A stretch of 35,723 nt of DNA from Chromatiales bacterium (GCA_020831895.1 JAFIFS010000011.1:1-35723); one strand, 5' to 3'; positions 1 to 8,652 are shown, counted from the stretch's first letter. Numbers and translations: made by a program. Notes: generated by a model not told the origin, from the letters alone.

Positions 1-1037
1 GCGGTATCCTTCAGCGAGAGGTGCGCGATCGCATACCCCGGCACCGGGTGCTCGACGCCGTGCGCGCGCACCCCCTGGTCGAAATCAGGGGTGGCCCTGC
101 GCGGGGCGTCCAGCGCGGGGCTGCGGGCCGGCAGCTTTTCATAGACCGGCGGCGCAAAGTAGCCCTGGATTCGGTCGATCTCGGCCTGGGGCACGGCCAG
201 GAGCTCGCTGCCGCGGATCGCCGCCCACTCTTCCTCGACCCGCGCGCGGAACTCCTCCGCGCCCAGTGCATTGACCTGCACCTTGATCCGGGCCTTGTGG
301 ATATTGTCGCGACGCCCGCCCAGATTGTAGACGCGCAGCACCGCCTCGAGGTAGGAGAGCAGGTCTTCGGGCGCAAGCCACTCGCGGATCGTCTTGCCGA
401 TGAAAGGCAGCCTTCCCAGCCCTCCACCCACGATCACCTCAAAGCCCGCACGTCCCTGTGCATTGCGATGCATGCGCAGGCCGATGTCATGCACACGCAC
501 GGCGGCACGGTCGTTCGGCGAGCCGGTGACGGCAATTTTGAACTTGCGCGGCAGGTAGGAGAATTCCGGGTGCAGGATCGACCACTGCCGGATCAGCTCG
601 CACCAGGGACGAGGGTCCTCGATCTCGTCACCGGCACGGCCCGCATACTGGTCGGAAGTGATGTTGCGGATGCAGTTCCCGGAGGACTGCATCGTGTTGA
701 TCTCCACGTCAGCCAGGGCCTCGAGCACGTCGGGAGCATCCTCGAGGCGAATCCAGTTGAACTGGATGTTCTGGCGCGTCGTGAAGTGGCCGAATCCCCG
801 GTCGTAGCGCCGCGCCACGTCGGCGAAACGGCGCAGCTGCCGCGCAGACAGTACGCCGTAAGGGATGTTCACCCGCAGCATGTAGGCATGCAGCTGCAGG
901 TAAAGACCGTTCTTCAGCCGCAGCGGCTTGAACTGGTCCTCGTCCAGCTCCCCGGACAGGCGCCGCCCGACCTGCCGGCGGAACTGGGCAATGCGCTCGG
1001 ATACCAGGCGGTGGTCGAACTCGTCGTATCGGTACAT
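1..1037 (-). CDS. cysI: Sulfite/nitrite reductase hemoprotein (CysI-like), 3' end cut by window
   Basis: Siroheme/4Fe-4S reductase family enzyme that reduces sulfite to sulfide (or nitrite to ammonia) in the cytoplasm. Translation from ATG at 1037 (MYRYDEFDHRLV) shows family blocks: GHFTTRQNIQFNW, the QSSGNCIRNI stretch, and PRKFKIAVTG, all typical of the siroheme-binding half. About 345 residues are present; the C-terminal Cys cluster that holds the iron-sulfur centre lies beyond base 1, so completeness cannot be judged. It follows the DUF2849 gene by 23 bases on the same strand, an arrangement common for cysI of this type, and the two are likely one sulfur-assimilation operon. Sulfite reductase is preferred over nitrite reductase mainly because of the DUF2849 neighbour. 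Confidence 0.88.
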   Translation of the reverse strand, partial: MYRYDEFDHRLVSERIAQFRRQVGRRLSGELDEDQFKPLRLKNGLYLQLHAYMLRVNIPYGVLSARQLRRFADVARRYDRGFGHFTTRQNIQFNWIRLEDAPDVLEALADVEINTMQSSGNCIRNITSDQYAGRAGDEIEDPRPWCELIRQWSILHPEFSYLPRKFKIAVTGSPNDRAAVRVHDIGLRMHRNAQGRAGFEVIVGGGLGRLPFIGKTIREWLAPEDLLSYLEAVLRVYNLGGRRDNIHKARIKVQVNALGAEEFRARVEEEWAAIRGSELLAVPQAEIDRIQGYFAPPVYEKLPARSPALDAPRRATPDFDQGVRAHGVEHPVPGYAIAHLSLKDT

Positions 1038-1060
1038 GTCTGTCGGTTTTCCGGGAGTGT

Positions 1061-1339
1061 TCAGACGGTGGTGGTCGGGCCTTCGGCCCTGATCCGCTCG
1101 CGCCAGTCGACCGGGGACGGCCGACCTTTGATGATCCGCACGTCGACCAGGTAGGGGTCGACCACGAGGTTTCGCTGCTCGTCCTGGCGCGCCCTGACGA
1201 GCAGGGCGGCTGCCTGTTCCGGGTCATCGGCCACGGCGCCGGAGGCGATGTCCACGCTCCAGTTGCCCTCCCGGGTCAGGAAGGCCGCACGGCCGTCGCG
1301 CAGCCGGCTGGCCAGCACCATCTGCTGCTGGATTTTCAT
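1061..1339 (-). CDS. DUF2849 domain protein, upstream of sulfite reductase
   Basis: 92-residue soluble protein starting MKIQQQMVLASRLRDG and containing WSVDIASG and VVDPYLVDV blocks that match DUF2849 proteins as I know them. This family is repeatedly found directly before cysI/nirA-like reductase genes, as here, and is thought to support assimilatory sulfite reduction, perhaps as a small accessory factor; no catalytic motif is visible. The stop lies 23 bases before the reductase ATG, supporting co-transcription from a promoter in 1340-1412. Confidence 0.8.
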   Translation of the reverse strand: MKIQQQMVLASRLRDGRAAFLTREGNWSVDIASGAVADDPEQAAALLVRARQDEQRNLVVDPYLVDVRIIKGRPSPVDWRERIRAEGPTTTV

Positions 1340-1412
1340 GGGAGAAGCTTAGCGGCAGGGCTGGCAGCCCATTAGAATCATTGCGCAGATGCTTATTCGC
1401 GGCCGCAGTCTT

Positions 1413-1574
1413 TCAGTCAGGCGCCTGACTCGCGATGGCCCGGCGCCTGAGCCACTCGCGCAGCACCGTCACGAAGGGCATCGCGGCCCCGGCGACCACG
1501 ACCGACCAGTGGATAAACAGGCCCAAGAAGGTGAGCAGCAGTGCGATCCCAAGCTTGAGGTACCAGCGACTCAT
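1413..1574 (-). CDS. Small single-span membrane protein, function unknown
   Basis: 53-residue protein if started at MSRWYLKLG (1574); a longer in-frame start at 1685 gives a poor, non-membrane N-terminus and was not chosen. Residues about 6-32 are hydrophobic (LGIALLLTFLGLFIHW...) and may span the membrane once or as a tight hairpin; the tail LREWLRRRAIASQAPD is basic, suggesting it stays in the cytoplasm. No family was recognised. It lies 73 bases upstream of DUF2849 on the same strand. The ribosome binding site is weak, so expression is uncertain. Confidence 0.5.
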   Translation of the reverse strand: MSRWYLKLGIALLLTFLGLFIHWSVVVAGAAMPFVTVLREWLRRRAIASQAPD

Positions 1575-1942
1575 GTCGGCGCCCGGAACCAAAATGCCGA
1601 TCCTGCCAGCGCTTTGGTCCGATGGGCAACCTTGAAAGCAGGGCCGGGGCGGGCGTTGCGCCAACGCCCCGGCCTGCTCCTTCACCTTGGAGGATCAGGG
1701 TGGCACCGGCCGGTGATCCGGCGCCACCACGGATCAAGCTACCTCCAGAACCCCGGGTCATGCATCGCCCGATCGGGTGAGAATTCCCGGCCGATCAATT
1801 TAATCAGCGGCTTGAGACGCATGCCCTGATGCCGTGGCCGTGGAGCTTAGGCCACCAGGTGTGGGCGGTTCGCTTGCGGCCACCGAAGGCTCGTGGAAGG
1901 ACGAAAAGACCGGTGAGGTAGCCGGACTAGCCTGGAGGAGAC
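1575..1942. other. Intergenic region with GC-rich hairpins
   Basis: No convincing gene. It holds a strong hairpin at 1651-1669 (8-bp arms GGGCGTTG/CAACGCCC with a 3-base loop), nested in a wider 10-bp inverted repeat 1642-1651/1665-1674, and a second imperfect hairpin around 1700-1727. Neither is followed by a T-run, so intrinsic termination is doubtful. The leader before the ATG at 1943 carries a clear AGGAG-type site (GGAGGAG at about 1933-1939). No riboswitch consensus was recognised. Confidence 0.45.
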
Positions 1943-2320
1943 ATGCTGAATTTACGCGCTGCAATATGGGGCCTCGCTTGTGCCTGTCTGCTGGGGATTG
2001 GGGTGCCAAGGCACGCGGTCGCCGAAGTGATCGGCACCGGGGAGTTCCTCGCCATGGCTGAGCGAGATGCACAGATCGCTGTAGTCGAAGCTGCGCTGGC
2101 CAGGACCGAGGTCCAGAGCCAGCTGGAGCGTCTCGGTGTGGGCATCGACCAGGCGCTGGAGCGGGTGGCGGCACTGAGCCAGGCCGAACTGGCGGCGCTG
2201 GCCGGGAACATCGAGGAAATGCCGGCCGGGAGCGGTGCGCTCGCCGTCATCGGCGTCGTTTTCCTGGTGCTCGTAATTCTGGAGGTCGTCGGCGTCATAG
2301 ACGTCTTCAAGGGTATCTGA
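1943..2320 (+). CDS. PA2779-family membrane protein
   Basis: 125-residue exported protein. A signal peptide occupies about residues 1-27 (LACACLLGIG...AVAEV); the middle is an amphipathic helical stretch (AERDAQIAVVEAALART, VGIDQALERVAALS), and the C-terminus has a hydrophobic segment (LAVIGVVFLVLVILEVVGVIDV). This layout matches the PA2779 family, whose members are encoded next to PA2778-type cysteine peptidase lipoproteins, as here (5-base gap). Function is unknown; co-occurrence suggests a membrane partner or substrate of the peptidase-like protein. The GGAGGAG site just upstream fixes the start. Confidence 0.75.
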   Translation: MLNLRAAIWGLACACLLGIGVPRHAVAEVIGTGEFLAMAERDAQIAVVEAALARTEVQSQLERLGVGIDQALERVAALSQAELAALAGNIEEMPAGSGALAVIGVVFLVLVILEVVGVIDVFKGI

Positions 2321-2325
2321 AGCCC

Positions 2326-3330
2326 TTGTCCATTTCGCTCACCACTGCTGCCAGGACGGCTGCCGGCGTCCTGGCGGCCTTCTGGCTTGTCGCCTGTGCT
2401 GGTACAGCAGTGGTCATGCAAGAGGGTGGACCTGAGCTGCCCGCCAGCTTCTCCCCGCCAGAAAACGTTCCTTTCTTCCCGCAGTCCGCCTACCAGTGCG
2501 GGCCGGCAGCGCTTGCCACCGTGCTGGTCCACAGCGGCGCGAACTCGGATCCGGAGACCCTGGTCGACCAGGTCTGGATACCGGGACGTCGCGGCAGTCT
2601 GCAGCTCGAACTGCTTGCCGCAACCCGCCGCGCCGGCCGAATTCCCTGGGTGCTGCCGGAAGATCCTGCTGCGATCTGGCAGGAGCTGGGTGCCGGCAAT
2701 CCGGTGCTGGTGCTGCAGGATCTTGGCATAGGCCCATTCCGTCGCTGGCATTACGCCGTCGTCGTGGATTACGACCCGGACGGTGACCGCGTGATCCTCC
2801 GCTCGGGCACCAGGAAGGCGCAGCGGGAGCGGCTGTCGCTTTTCCAGCGCAGCTGGTCCCGCGGCGGCAACTGGGGCGTGGTCGTTCACCGGCCCGGCGA
2901 GCTGCCGGCCAGCGCAGAGCCCGCCGGCTATGTCCGGACTCTGACCGGGGCGGGGGAGGTAATGCCGGCAGCGGCGCTGGCCCCGGCCTGGGCGGCCGCT
3001 GCCGAGCGCTGGCCGGAGGATTTCCTTGTCCTGTTCGGCGCCGCCAACGCTGCCCTGGAGCGAGGCGACCTGGCCCCGGCCGAGTACTGGTACCGTCGCC
3101 TGCTCGCCCTCGGCGAGGAGCCGGCGCTTGTTCACAACAACCTCGCCAACCTGCTGCTGGCCCGGAACTGTCCGGCCGAAGCCTTGCGCCATGCCCATGC
3201 GGCCGCCGATGCGCTGGTTCCCGGCACGCCCTGGCGCGAGGCAGTCGAGCGCACGCGGGCCAGAGCCGAGGCAGCGATGGGGGCGTCCCTGGCAGCAGAC
3301 TGCCCGCCCGCCCCCGCCCCTGACGGCTGA
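2326..3330 (+). CDS. PA2778-family C39-like cysteine peptidase lipoprotein with TPR repeats
   Basis: 334 residues from a TTG start 5 bases after the PA2779 gene. The N-terminus is a lipoprotein signal with lipobox LVAC|A near residue 25, predicting a lipidated periplasmic protein. Residues about 45-190 resemble a papain-like C39 peptidase fold: FPQSAYQCGPAALATVL holds the likely catalytic Cys and RRWHYAVVVDYD the likely His. The last ~120 residues contain TPR-like helices (PEDFLVLFGAANAALERGD, PALVHNNLANLLLA). PA2778-type proteins have this lipoprotein-C39-TPR order; substrates are unknown. The TTG start is inferred from the lipoprotein signal, since no ATG fits. Confidence 0.82.
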   Translation: MSISLTTAARTAAGVLAAFWLVACAGTAVVMQEGGPELPASFSPPENVPFFPQSAYQCGPAALATVLVHSGANSDPETLVDQVWIPGRRGSLQLELLAATRRAGRIPWVLPEDPAAIWQELGAGNPVLVLQDLGIGPFRRWHYAVVVDYDPDGDRVILRSGTRKAQRERLSLFQRSWSRGGNWGVVVHRPGELPASAEPAGYVRTLTGAGEVMPAAALAPAWAAAAERWPEDFLVLFGAANAALERGDLAPAEYWYRRLLALGEEPALVHNNLANLLLARNCPAEALRHAHAAADALVPGTPWREAVERTRARAEAAMGASLAADCPPAPAPDG

Positions 3331-3373
3331 TTGGAGTTGAATACATGCGGCCGCTCGGCTAGCGTGCCCGCCC

Positions 3374-5191
3374 ATGCCGGATAGTCCAGCCGACCGACCC
3401 AAGGCCAGTTCGCTGCGCCCGCTGAGGGCGCTATGGCCCTTCGTTCGCCCCTACTGGCGGCGCGTGATCGCCGCCATACTGGCCATGGTGGTCGCCGCCG
3501 GCGCGCTGCTGGCGCTGCCTGTCGCCTTGCGCTACGTCATTGATTTCGGCATCGGTGCGAACGATCCGGATACCATCGACCGGTATTTCCTCTGGCTGTT
3601 TGCTGCCGCGCTGGTCTTCGGCTTCTTTGCGGCGCTCCGCATCTACCTGGTCAACTGGCTGGGCGAGCGCGTCGTGGCGGACGTCCGCAACTCCGTCTAC
3701 CACCGCGTGCTGCGCATGGACCCGACCTTCTTCGAGGTCACGCGCACCGGCGAGGTACTGTCCCGTCTGACCACGGACACGACGCTGATCCAGTCGATCG
3801 CCGGCGTCGGCGTCTCGATTGCCCTGCGCAACCTGCTGCAGCTGTCCGGCTCGCTGGTGATGCTCGCGATCACGAGCTGGCGGCTCATGGGCATGATCAT
3901 CCTGCTGGTGCCGGCGGTCGTGGTGCCGCTGATCCTGATCGGCCGGCGCGTGCGCAAGCTGTCACGCACCAGCCAGGACCGTGTCGCCGACACCAGCGGC
4001 ATGGCCGGGGAGACCCTGAATGCAATTCAGACCGTGCAGGCCTTCACGATGGAGGAGTTCCAGGGGCGCCGCTATGCCGAGGCGGTCCAGGGCAGCTTCC
4101 GGGCCGGCCTGAACCGGATCAAAGCCAGCGCGATGCTCACGGCTGTCTCGGTGATCGCGCTGTTCGGCGCGATCAGCTTCGTGCTCTGGCTGGGTGCCCA
4201 TGCGGTGCTCGCCGGCGAGATGACCGGCGGAGAGCTGGGGCAGTTCCTGCTGTACGCGATGTTCGTCGCGGCCTCGGCGGCCTCGCTCAGCGAGGTCTGG
4301 AGTGAGGTGCAGCGGGGCGCCGGCGCGATGGAGCGCCTGGCGGAGCTCAACGATGCCCGCCCGCGCATCCGGATCCCGGAGACCCCCGCGCCCATGCCGG
4401 AACCGAGCCGGGGCGCGATCAGTTTCGAGGATGTGTCCTTCCGCTACCCCTCGCGGCCGGATGCGCGCGCGCTCGACGGTTTCACGCTGGACATCGCGCC
4501 GGGCGAGAACATCGCCTTCGTCGGGCCTTCCGGCGCCGGCAAGTCGACGACCTTCCAGCTGCTGCTGCGTTTCTATGATCTCGAAGGCGGCCGCATCCTG
4601 GTCGATGGGGTCGATATCGCTTTGGCCAACCCCGAGGCGTTGCGCCGGCGCATCGGCGTGGTTCCGCAGGAGACGGTGATCTTCGGCGCGACGGCGCGGG
4701 AGAACATCCGTTTCGGACGGCCTGATGCCAGCGATGCGGAGGTCGAGGCGGCAGCCCGCGCCGCGGCAGCCGAGGCGTTCATCTCCCAGCTGCCGGAAGG
4801 CTACGACACCTTCCTGGGCGAGCGGGGCGCCCGCCTCTCCGGCGGCCAGCGCCAGCGCATCGCAATTGCCCGCGCGATGCTGCGCAACCCGCCCATCCTG
4901 CTGCTCGACGAGGCCACGAGTGCGCTCGATGCCGAGAGCGAGCGGCTGGTGCAGGAGGCGTTGGAACGCCTGCAGCGTGACCGTACCACCATCGTGATCG
5001 CGCATCGCCTGGCCACCGTGCTCAAGGCAGACCGGATCGTCGTGATGGACGAGGGGCGCATCGTCGACATCGGCACGCATGCCGAGCTCGTGCGCCGCGA
5101 CCCGCTGTACGCCCGGCTGGCCGAACTCCAGTTCGGCGAGCAGCCCGAGGCAGCCGCCCGGGCGGCCATGCTGGAGGCTGCGACCCCGTGA
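3374..5191 (+). CDS. ABC exporter, fused transmembrane and ATPase domains (MsbA/ABCB type)
   Basis: 605-residue half-transporter that would work as a homodimer in the inner membrane. Residues about 25-310 form the six-helix type-I exporter domain; about 345-590 form the nucleotide-binding domain. Visible motifs: Walker A GPSGAGKST at 384-392, Q-loop region VVPQET, signature LSGGQ from 488, Walker B ILLLDEA from 508 with catalytic Glu 513, and switch His in IVIAHRLAT. All are intact. It is close to the lipid A/multidrug exporter subfamily, but the substrate cannot be read from sequence. Its stop overlaps the start of the zinc-ribbon gene by 4 bases, implying translational coupling. Confidence 0.93.
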   Translation: MPDSPADRPKASSLRPLRALWPFVRPYWRRVIAAILAMVVAAGALLALPVALRYVIDFGIGANDPDTIDRYFLWLFAAALVFGFFAALRIYLVNWLGERVVADVRNSVYHRVLRMDPTFFEVTRTGEVLSRLTTDTTLIQSIAGVGVSIALRNLLQLSGSLVMLAITSWRLMGMIILLVPAVVVPLILIGRRVRKLSRTSQDRVADTSGMAGETLNAIQTVQAFTMEEFQGRRYAEAVQGSFRAGLNRIKASAMLTAVSVIALFGAISFVLWLGAHAVLAGEMTGGELGQFLLYAMFVAASAASLSEVWSEVQRGAGAMERLAELNDARPRIRIPETPAPMPEPSRGAISFEDVSFRYPSRPDARALDGFTLDIAPGENIAFVGPSGAGKSTTFQLLLRFYDLEGGRILVDGVDIALANPEALRRRIGVVPQETVIFGATARENIRFGRPDASDAEVEAAARAAAAEAFISQLPEGYDTFLGERGARLSGGQRQRIAIARAMLRNPPILLLDEATSALDAESERLVQEALERLQRDRTTIVIAHRLATVLKADRIVVMDEGRIVDIGTHAELVRRDPLYARLAELQFGEQPEAAARAAMLEAATP

Positions 5192-5568
5192 GCGAGGCCC
5201 TGCGTTGCTGGCGCTGCGGCGCAGATACCGGGCTCGCGCCGCCGATCGGCCGAACCGAGGAATGCCGCAGCTGCCGCACCCAGCTGCATGTATGCCGGAT
5301 GTGCGTGCACTTCTCGCGCGGCCTGCCGCGGCAATGCGCCGAACAGGATGCGGAGGAGGTCCGCGAGAAAACCCGGGCGAATTTCTGCGACTGGTTCAGG
5401 CCCTCGACCAGCGCCTATACCGGGGAGTTCGATGGGCCGGAGGCACGGGCCAGGGACGAGCTTCGCGCGCTCTTCGGCGAAACCACGGAGGTGCTTTCCC
5501 CGTCGAGCGACAGCCCGGCCGAGGCCTTTTTCGACTCACCGGGCGCGCGCAAGCCCTCCGCGGACTGA
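5188..5568 (+). CDS. Zinc-ribbon-like hypothetical protein coupled to ABC exporter
   Basis: 126 residues from a GTG that overlaps the exporter stop (GTGA). The N-terminal ~55 residues carry Cys pairs CWRCG, CRSC and CRMC plus later Cys residues (RQC, NFC), suggesting one or two zinc-binding knuckles. The C-terminal half is acidic and low in order (DELRALFGETTEV, AEAFFDSPGARK). Similar short Cys-rich cytoplasmic proteins are annotated as hypothetical; no function is known to me. Tight coupling to the exporter suggests a role linked to it, but that is inference. Confidence 0.72.
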   Translation: MSEALRCWRCGADTGLAPPIGRTEECRSCRTQLHVCRMCVHFSRGLPRQCAEQDAEEVREKTRANFCDWFRPSTSAYTGEFDGPEARARDELRALFGETTEVLSPSSDSPAEAFFDSPGARKPSAD

Positions 5569-5665
5569 GCCTGCGAGCGGGCGTGCCCGCGCGATTTGCC
5601 TGGCCCGGGGACCCGCTGGGGCGGCGCCTGGTCTGTAAGGGAATCCCGCAGTTGCATCCAGCGCC

Positions 5666-6514
5666 ATGAGGCTTAGTCTGGGAAGTCGAACTGGCGCCGT
5701 CCGAGGCGCGGGGGATTGGCAGATGGCTGCGATGGACGAGGTACCGCCGACAGACCTGCAGATGCCAGGGATCAACCAGGTATCCGCAGCGCAACCCTGG
5801 ACCTGGATTGCTGCCGGGGCAACAGACCTGCGCAGGGCCCCCGGCGTGAGCCTGGGCTATGGCGCGATCTGGGCCGGGCTCAGCGTGCTGCTGACGGCAG
5901 TGCTCTATGCGCTGGGACTGTTCTACTGGCTGCTGCCGATGCTCTCCGGCTTCATGTTCCTGGGCCCCATGGTTGCGGTGGGCACCTATGCGATCAGCCA
6001 GGACCTCGCTGCGGGCAGGACCCCGGGTATCGGCCGCGCGCTCGGCGCCTGGCGCCGCAACCCCATGCAGCTGGCGCTCATGGGCCTGGCACTGCTGATC
6101 TTCATGATCGCCTGGATACGTATCGCCACCCTGCTGTTTGCCCTGTTCTTCGGCATCGGCGCACCTGATCCGGCCAGGCTGTACTCCACGCTGCTGCTCA
6201 CGCCGACGGGTCTTGGAATGGTCGCGGTGGGCACGGCTGTGGGCGCCGTGCTCGCGTTCGGCGCCTTTGCCATCAGCGTGGTCGCCCTGCCCATGCTCAT
6301 GGACCGGCAGGTCAGCATGCTGGAGGCGGTCGTGACCAGCCTGCGCTGTGTCGCGCTGAACAGCCGTCCCATGCTGCTGTGGGCAGCGCTGCTGACGCTG
6401 TTCGTGCTAGTCGGGATGCTGACTTTCTTCGTGGGACTGGTGCTTCTGCTGCCGTTGCTGGGACATGCCAGCTGGCATGCCTACCGGGACCTCGTGCAGC
6501 CGGGGCCCCGCTGA
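5666..6514 (+). CDS. DUF2189 integral membrane protein
   Basis: 282 residues from ATG 5666; an in-frame ATG at 5723 (MAAMDEV) gives 263 residues and may be the real start. Residues from about 65 on contain about six hydrophobic spans (GLSVLLTAVLYALGLFYWLL, LALMGLALLIFMIAWI, LLTLFVLVGMLTFFVGLVLLL), and the closing block LLGHASWHAYRDLV is characteristic of DUF2189 membrane proteins. Function is unknown; members are predicted inner-membrane proteins without catalytic motifs. It stands alone, convergent with slyX, with only 7 bases between stops. Confidence 0.82.
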   Translation: MRLSLGSRTGAVRGAGDWQMAAMDEVPPTDLQMPGINQVSAAQPWTWIAAGATDLRRAPGVSLGYGAIWAGLSVLLTAVLYALGLFYWLLPMLSGFMFLGPMVAVGTYAISQDLAAGRTPGIGRALGAWRRNPMQLALMGLALLIFMIAWIRIATLLFALFFGIGAPDPARLYSTLLLTPTGLGMVAVGTAVGAVLAFGAFAISVVALPMLMDRQVSMLEAVVTSLRCVALNSRPMLLWAALLTLFVLVGMLTFFVGLVLLLPLLGHASWHAYRDLVQPGPR

Positions 6515-6521
6515 GCAGCGC

Positions 6522-6737
6522 TCAGTAGTGCGGCGGGACCTCATCGGCCATGTCGCCCGCCGGCGCAGCTGGCCGGGCTGAGAGTTCACCCAGCATGCGC
6601 AGTATCTCCTCGATCCGCGCCCCGTTGCGATCCAGCGCCTGCTGCTGGCGGTAGAGCTCCTCGCTGAGTTCCTGCAGCGCGTGCTCGAGGTGCGCGCACT
6701 TGACCTCGATGGCCTCGATCCGACTGTCCATCGACAT
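6522..6737 (-). CDS. slyX: SlyX family protein
   Basis: 71-residue protein from ATG 6737 (MSMDSRIEAIEVKCAHLEHALQELSEEL at the front); the start is supported by an AAGGGT-like site 8 bases upstream. Almost all of residues 4-50 form a heptad-patterned coiled coil, and the C-terminus ends PPHY, the hallmark of SlyX. SlyX is a small cytoplasmic protein of unknown function. It is divergent from the MFS gene, sharing a 118-base promoter region. Confidence 0.88.
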   Translation of the reverse strand: MSMDSRIEAIEVKCAHLEHALQELSEELYRQQQALDRNGARIEEILRMLGELSARPAAPAGDMADEVPPHY

Positions 6738-6855
6738 TCCGGGTACCCTTCCAGCATGCGGCCAGCCGGCCGCCGGGCGCATGCTACCATCGCGCGCTGG
6801 CCTGACGGGCGGCCCGCTGTGGGCGCCCGCGGTCCGGGCTCGGGGGAGCTGACTG

Positions 6856-8112
6856 ATGAGTGAGTCTTCGAACGAATTCCGTCGTGGCTGGCGAGCGCTG
6901 GTCGCGGCCTCCGTCGGCGTCGCCTGCGGCGCCTCGCCGGTGCCTTTCTTCGCAATCGGCGTCTTTGCCGTGCCGCTGGGGCAGGCTTTCGGCTGGGGGC
7001 GTGGCGACGTGATGTTTGCCATCCTCCCGATGACGCTGGCGGTCATCCTGGTGGTGCCGTTCATCGGAGCCATGGCCGACCGCGTCGGCGTGCGGCCCGT
7101 CGCGCTGGCAACGCTGTTCGGGCTGGCCGTTTCCTTCGCCGCACTGTCCCTCACGCCTGACTCGCTGCTGGTCTTCTACTGCCTGTTCTTCATGGTCGGG
7201 CTGCTGGGGGGTGGCTCGACCCCCGTCAGCTGGACGCGAGGCGTCGTGGGCTGGTTCGAGCGCAACCGCGGGATTGCGCTCGCGATCACGCTGATGGGCA
7301 CCGGCATCACCGGTGCACTGCTGCCAAGTTATGTCGCCTGGCTGATCGAGAGCTTCGGCTGGCGACTTGCCTTCGTCGGCGTTGCCATGCTGCCGCTCCT
7401 GATCGCGCTGCCGGTGGCCTGGCTCCTGTTCTACGAGGCGCCGCGCAAGCCTGCCGCCGTGGCGGCTCCGGAAGGCGCGGCTGACGAGGTCCAGCCTGCT
7501 GCCGAGGGCGGAATGACGCTGCGGGAGGCGGCCCGCAACTACCGTTTCTGGGTGCTGGCGATCGTCGTGCTGCTGGCCACGCTGCAGACGGGTGGCACGA
7601 TCACGAACCTGCCGCCCCTGCTGCAGGATCGCGGTTACACCGCGGGCGAAGCGGCGACTTTCGCCGGCTTCATCGGCATCAGCATTGTCGTAGGGCGCCT
7701 GCTGACGGGCTACCTGATCGACCGCTTCTGGGCGCCCGGGGTGGCCTTCCCGCTGCTTGTCGGCCCGGCAGTCGCCTGCCTGCTGCTCACCAGCGCCGAG
7801 GTGACACCAGCCATGGCGATCACGGCAGCCGTGCTTATTGGCCTCGCCTCCGGTGCAGAGACCGACCTGATCGCCTATCTGACGGCCCGCTACTTCGGCC
7901 TCGCCAACTACGGGCGGATCTATGGCGTGCAGTACGCAGTCTTCGGCTTCGCCGGCGGCATCTCGCCCTTCCTGTTCGGGCGTGTCTTCGACGTGACGGG
8001 CAGCTACAACCTGGCGCTGTATGCCGCCGCGATCATGGTGGTCGTGGCCGCCTTCCTGCTGCTGACGATGGGACGCTATCCAGCGCGTCATGCTGCTGCG
8101 CGTAGCCGTTGA
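6856..8112 (+). CDS. Major facilitator superfamily transporter
   Basis: 418-residue inner-membrane carrier with twelve predicted spans. N-half features include the loop 2-3 motif region GAMADRVGVRPV (the MFS motif A area) and TRGVVGWFERNRGIALAITLMGTGITG; a central cytoplasmic loop (about 195-220, rich in Ala/Glu) separates the halves; the C-half has GRLLTGYLIDRF. Such proteins resemble the monocarboxylate/oxalate-formate antiporter branch (WF..RRG.A.G motif), so an organic-acid substrate is plausible but unproven. GGGAG upstream of ATG 6856 fixes the start. Confidence 0.88.
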   Translation: MSESSNEFRRGWRALVAASVGVACGASPVPFFAIGVFAVPLGQAFGWGRGDVMFAILPMTLAVILVVPFIGAMADRVGVRPVALATLFGLAVSFAALSLTPDSLLVFYCLFFMVGLLGGGSTPVSWTRGVVGWFERNRGIALAITLMGTGITGALLPSYVAWLIESFGWRLAFVGVAMLPLLIALPVAWLLFYEAPRKPAAVAAPEGAADEVQPAAEGGMTLREAARNYRFWVLAIVVLLATLQTGGTITNLPPLLQDRGYTAGEAATFAGFIGISIVVGRLLTGYLIDRFWAPGVAFPLLVGPAVACLLLTSAEVTPAMAITAAVLIGLASGAETDLIAYLTARYFGLANYGRIYGVQYAVFGFAGGISPFLFGRVFDVTGSYNLALYAAAIMVVVAAFLLLTMGRYPARHAAARSR

Positions 8113-8199
8113 TGCGGGTTCACTTGAACCGGCCGGCGGAAAGGGTAGTCTGGAGCAGCCCCGCCCGGGCTGCCCGGGCCGGTTTCTGGAGGTGTCGCC

Positions 8200-8652
8200 G
8201 TGTCCGTACTGTCAAGGTTTCTGCTCGCCCTGAGCCTGTCGGCGCTGCTCGCCGGCTGTGCCGGGCGTGGCGGGGTGACTGGACCCGAGGAGACAGATCC
8301 ACCTGTGGGCGCACTCGGCGTGCGGATCGACTCGGTAACGGGGTACCGGGTGCTGGATGACAGCAACCTGATCCTTTATGCGCCCAACCGCCGCAACATG
8401 TGGCACGTTGAGCTGGTGCCGCGCTGTTTCAGCCTGAGGTCCGCCAGCACGCTGCGCCTGCGCGGCCGCACCGGCCGTCTGGCGGGCTTTGCCGGCGATG
8501 CTGTCGAGCTGGACCGCGCCGGCGGGCGCGAGACCTGCCGCGTCAGCAACGTCTACCGGATCGACGAGCAGGGCCTCGAGGCGCTGCTGGCACGGCTGTC
8601 TCCGGACGAGGATGACGGTGACAGCGTGGAGATCCCGCGGGTGGAGGACTAG
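8200..8652 (+). CDS. DUF6491-like lipoprotein
   Basis: 150 residues from GTG 8200, preceded by a GGAGGT site at 8188-8193. Signal peptide with lipobox LLAGC at about residues 16-20 predicts a lipoprotein. The mature part has GYRVLDDSNLILYAPNRR and a paired-Cys region (PRCFSLRS ... GRETCRVSNVYRID) matching small DUF6491-type lipoproteins; role unknown. Its stop overlaps the stop of the convergent glycosyltransferase gene by 3 bases. Confidence 0.75.
   Translation: MSVLSRFLLALSLSALLAGCAGRGGVTGPEETDPPVGALGVRIDSVTGYRVLDDSNLILYAPNRRNMWHVELVPRCFSLRSASTLRLRGRTGRLAGFAGDAVELDRAGGRETCRVSNVYRIDEQGLEALLARLSPDEDDGDSVEIPRVED

Noticed and set aside
21-1154. 377-codon plus-strand open frame
   Set aside because: Antisense shadow of the sulfite reductase and DUF2849 genes.
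1800-1942. Structured-looking leader that might be a riboswitch
   Set aside because: No conserved c-di-GMP, cobalamin, TPP or SAM core sequence could be recognised.
1927-3402. 491-codon minus-strand open frame
   Set aside because: Antisense to the well-supported PA2779/PA2778 genes; long only because of high GC, with no recognisable domain.
5639-5665. GAATCCCGCAGTTGCATCCAGCG resembling part of the 293-bp repeat
   Set aside because: Only about 20 bases with several mismatches and no extension on either side; likely chance.
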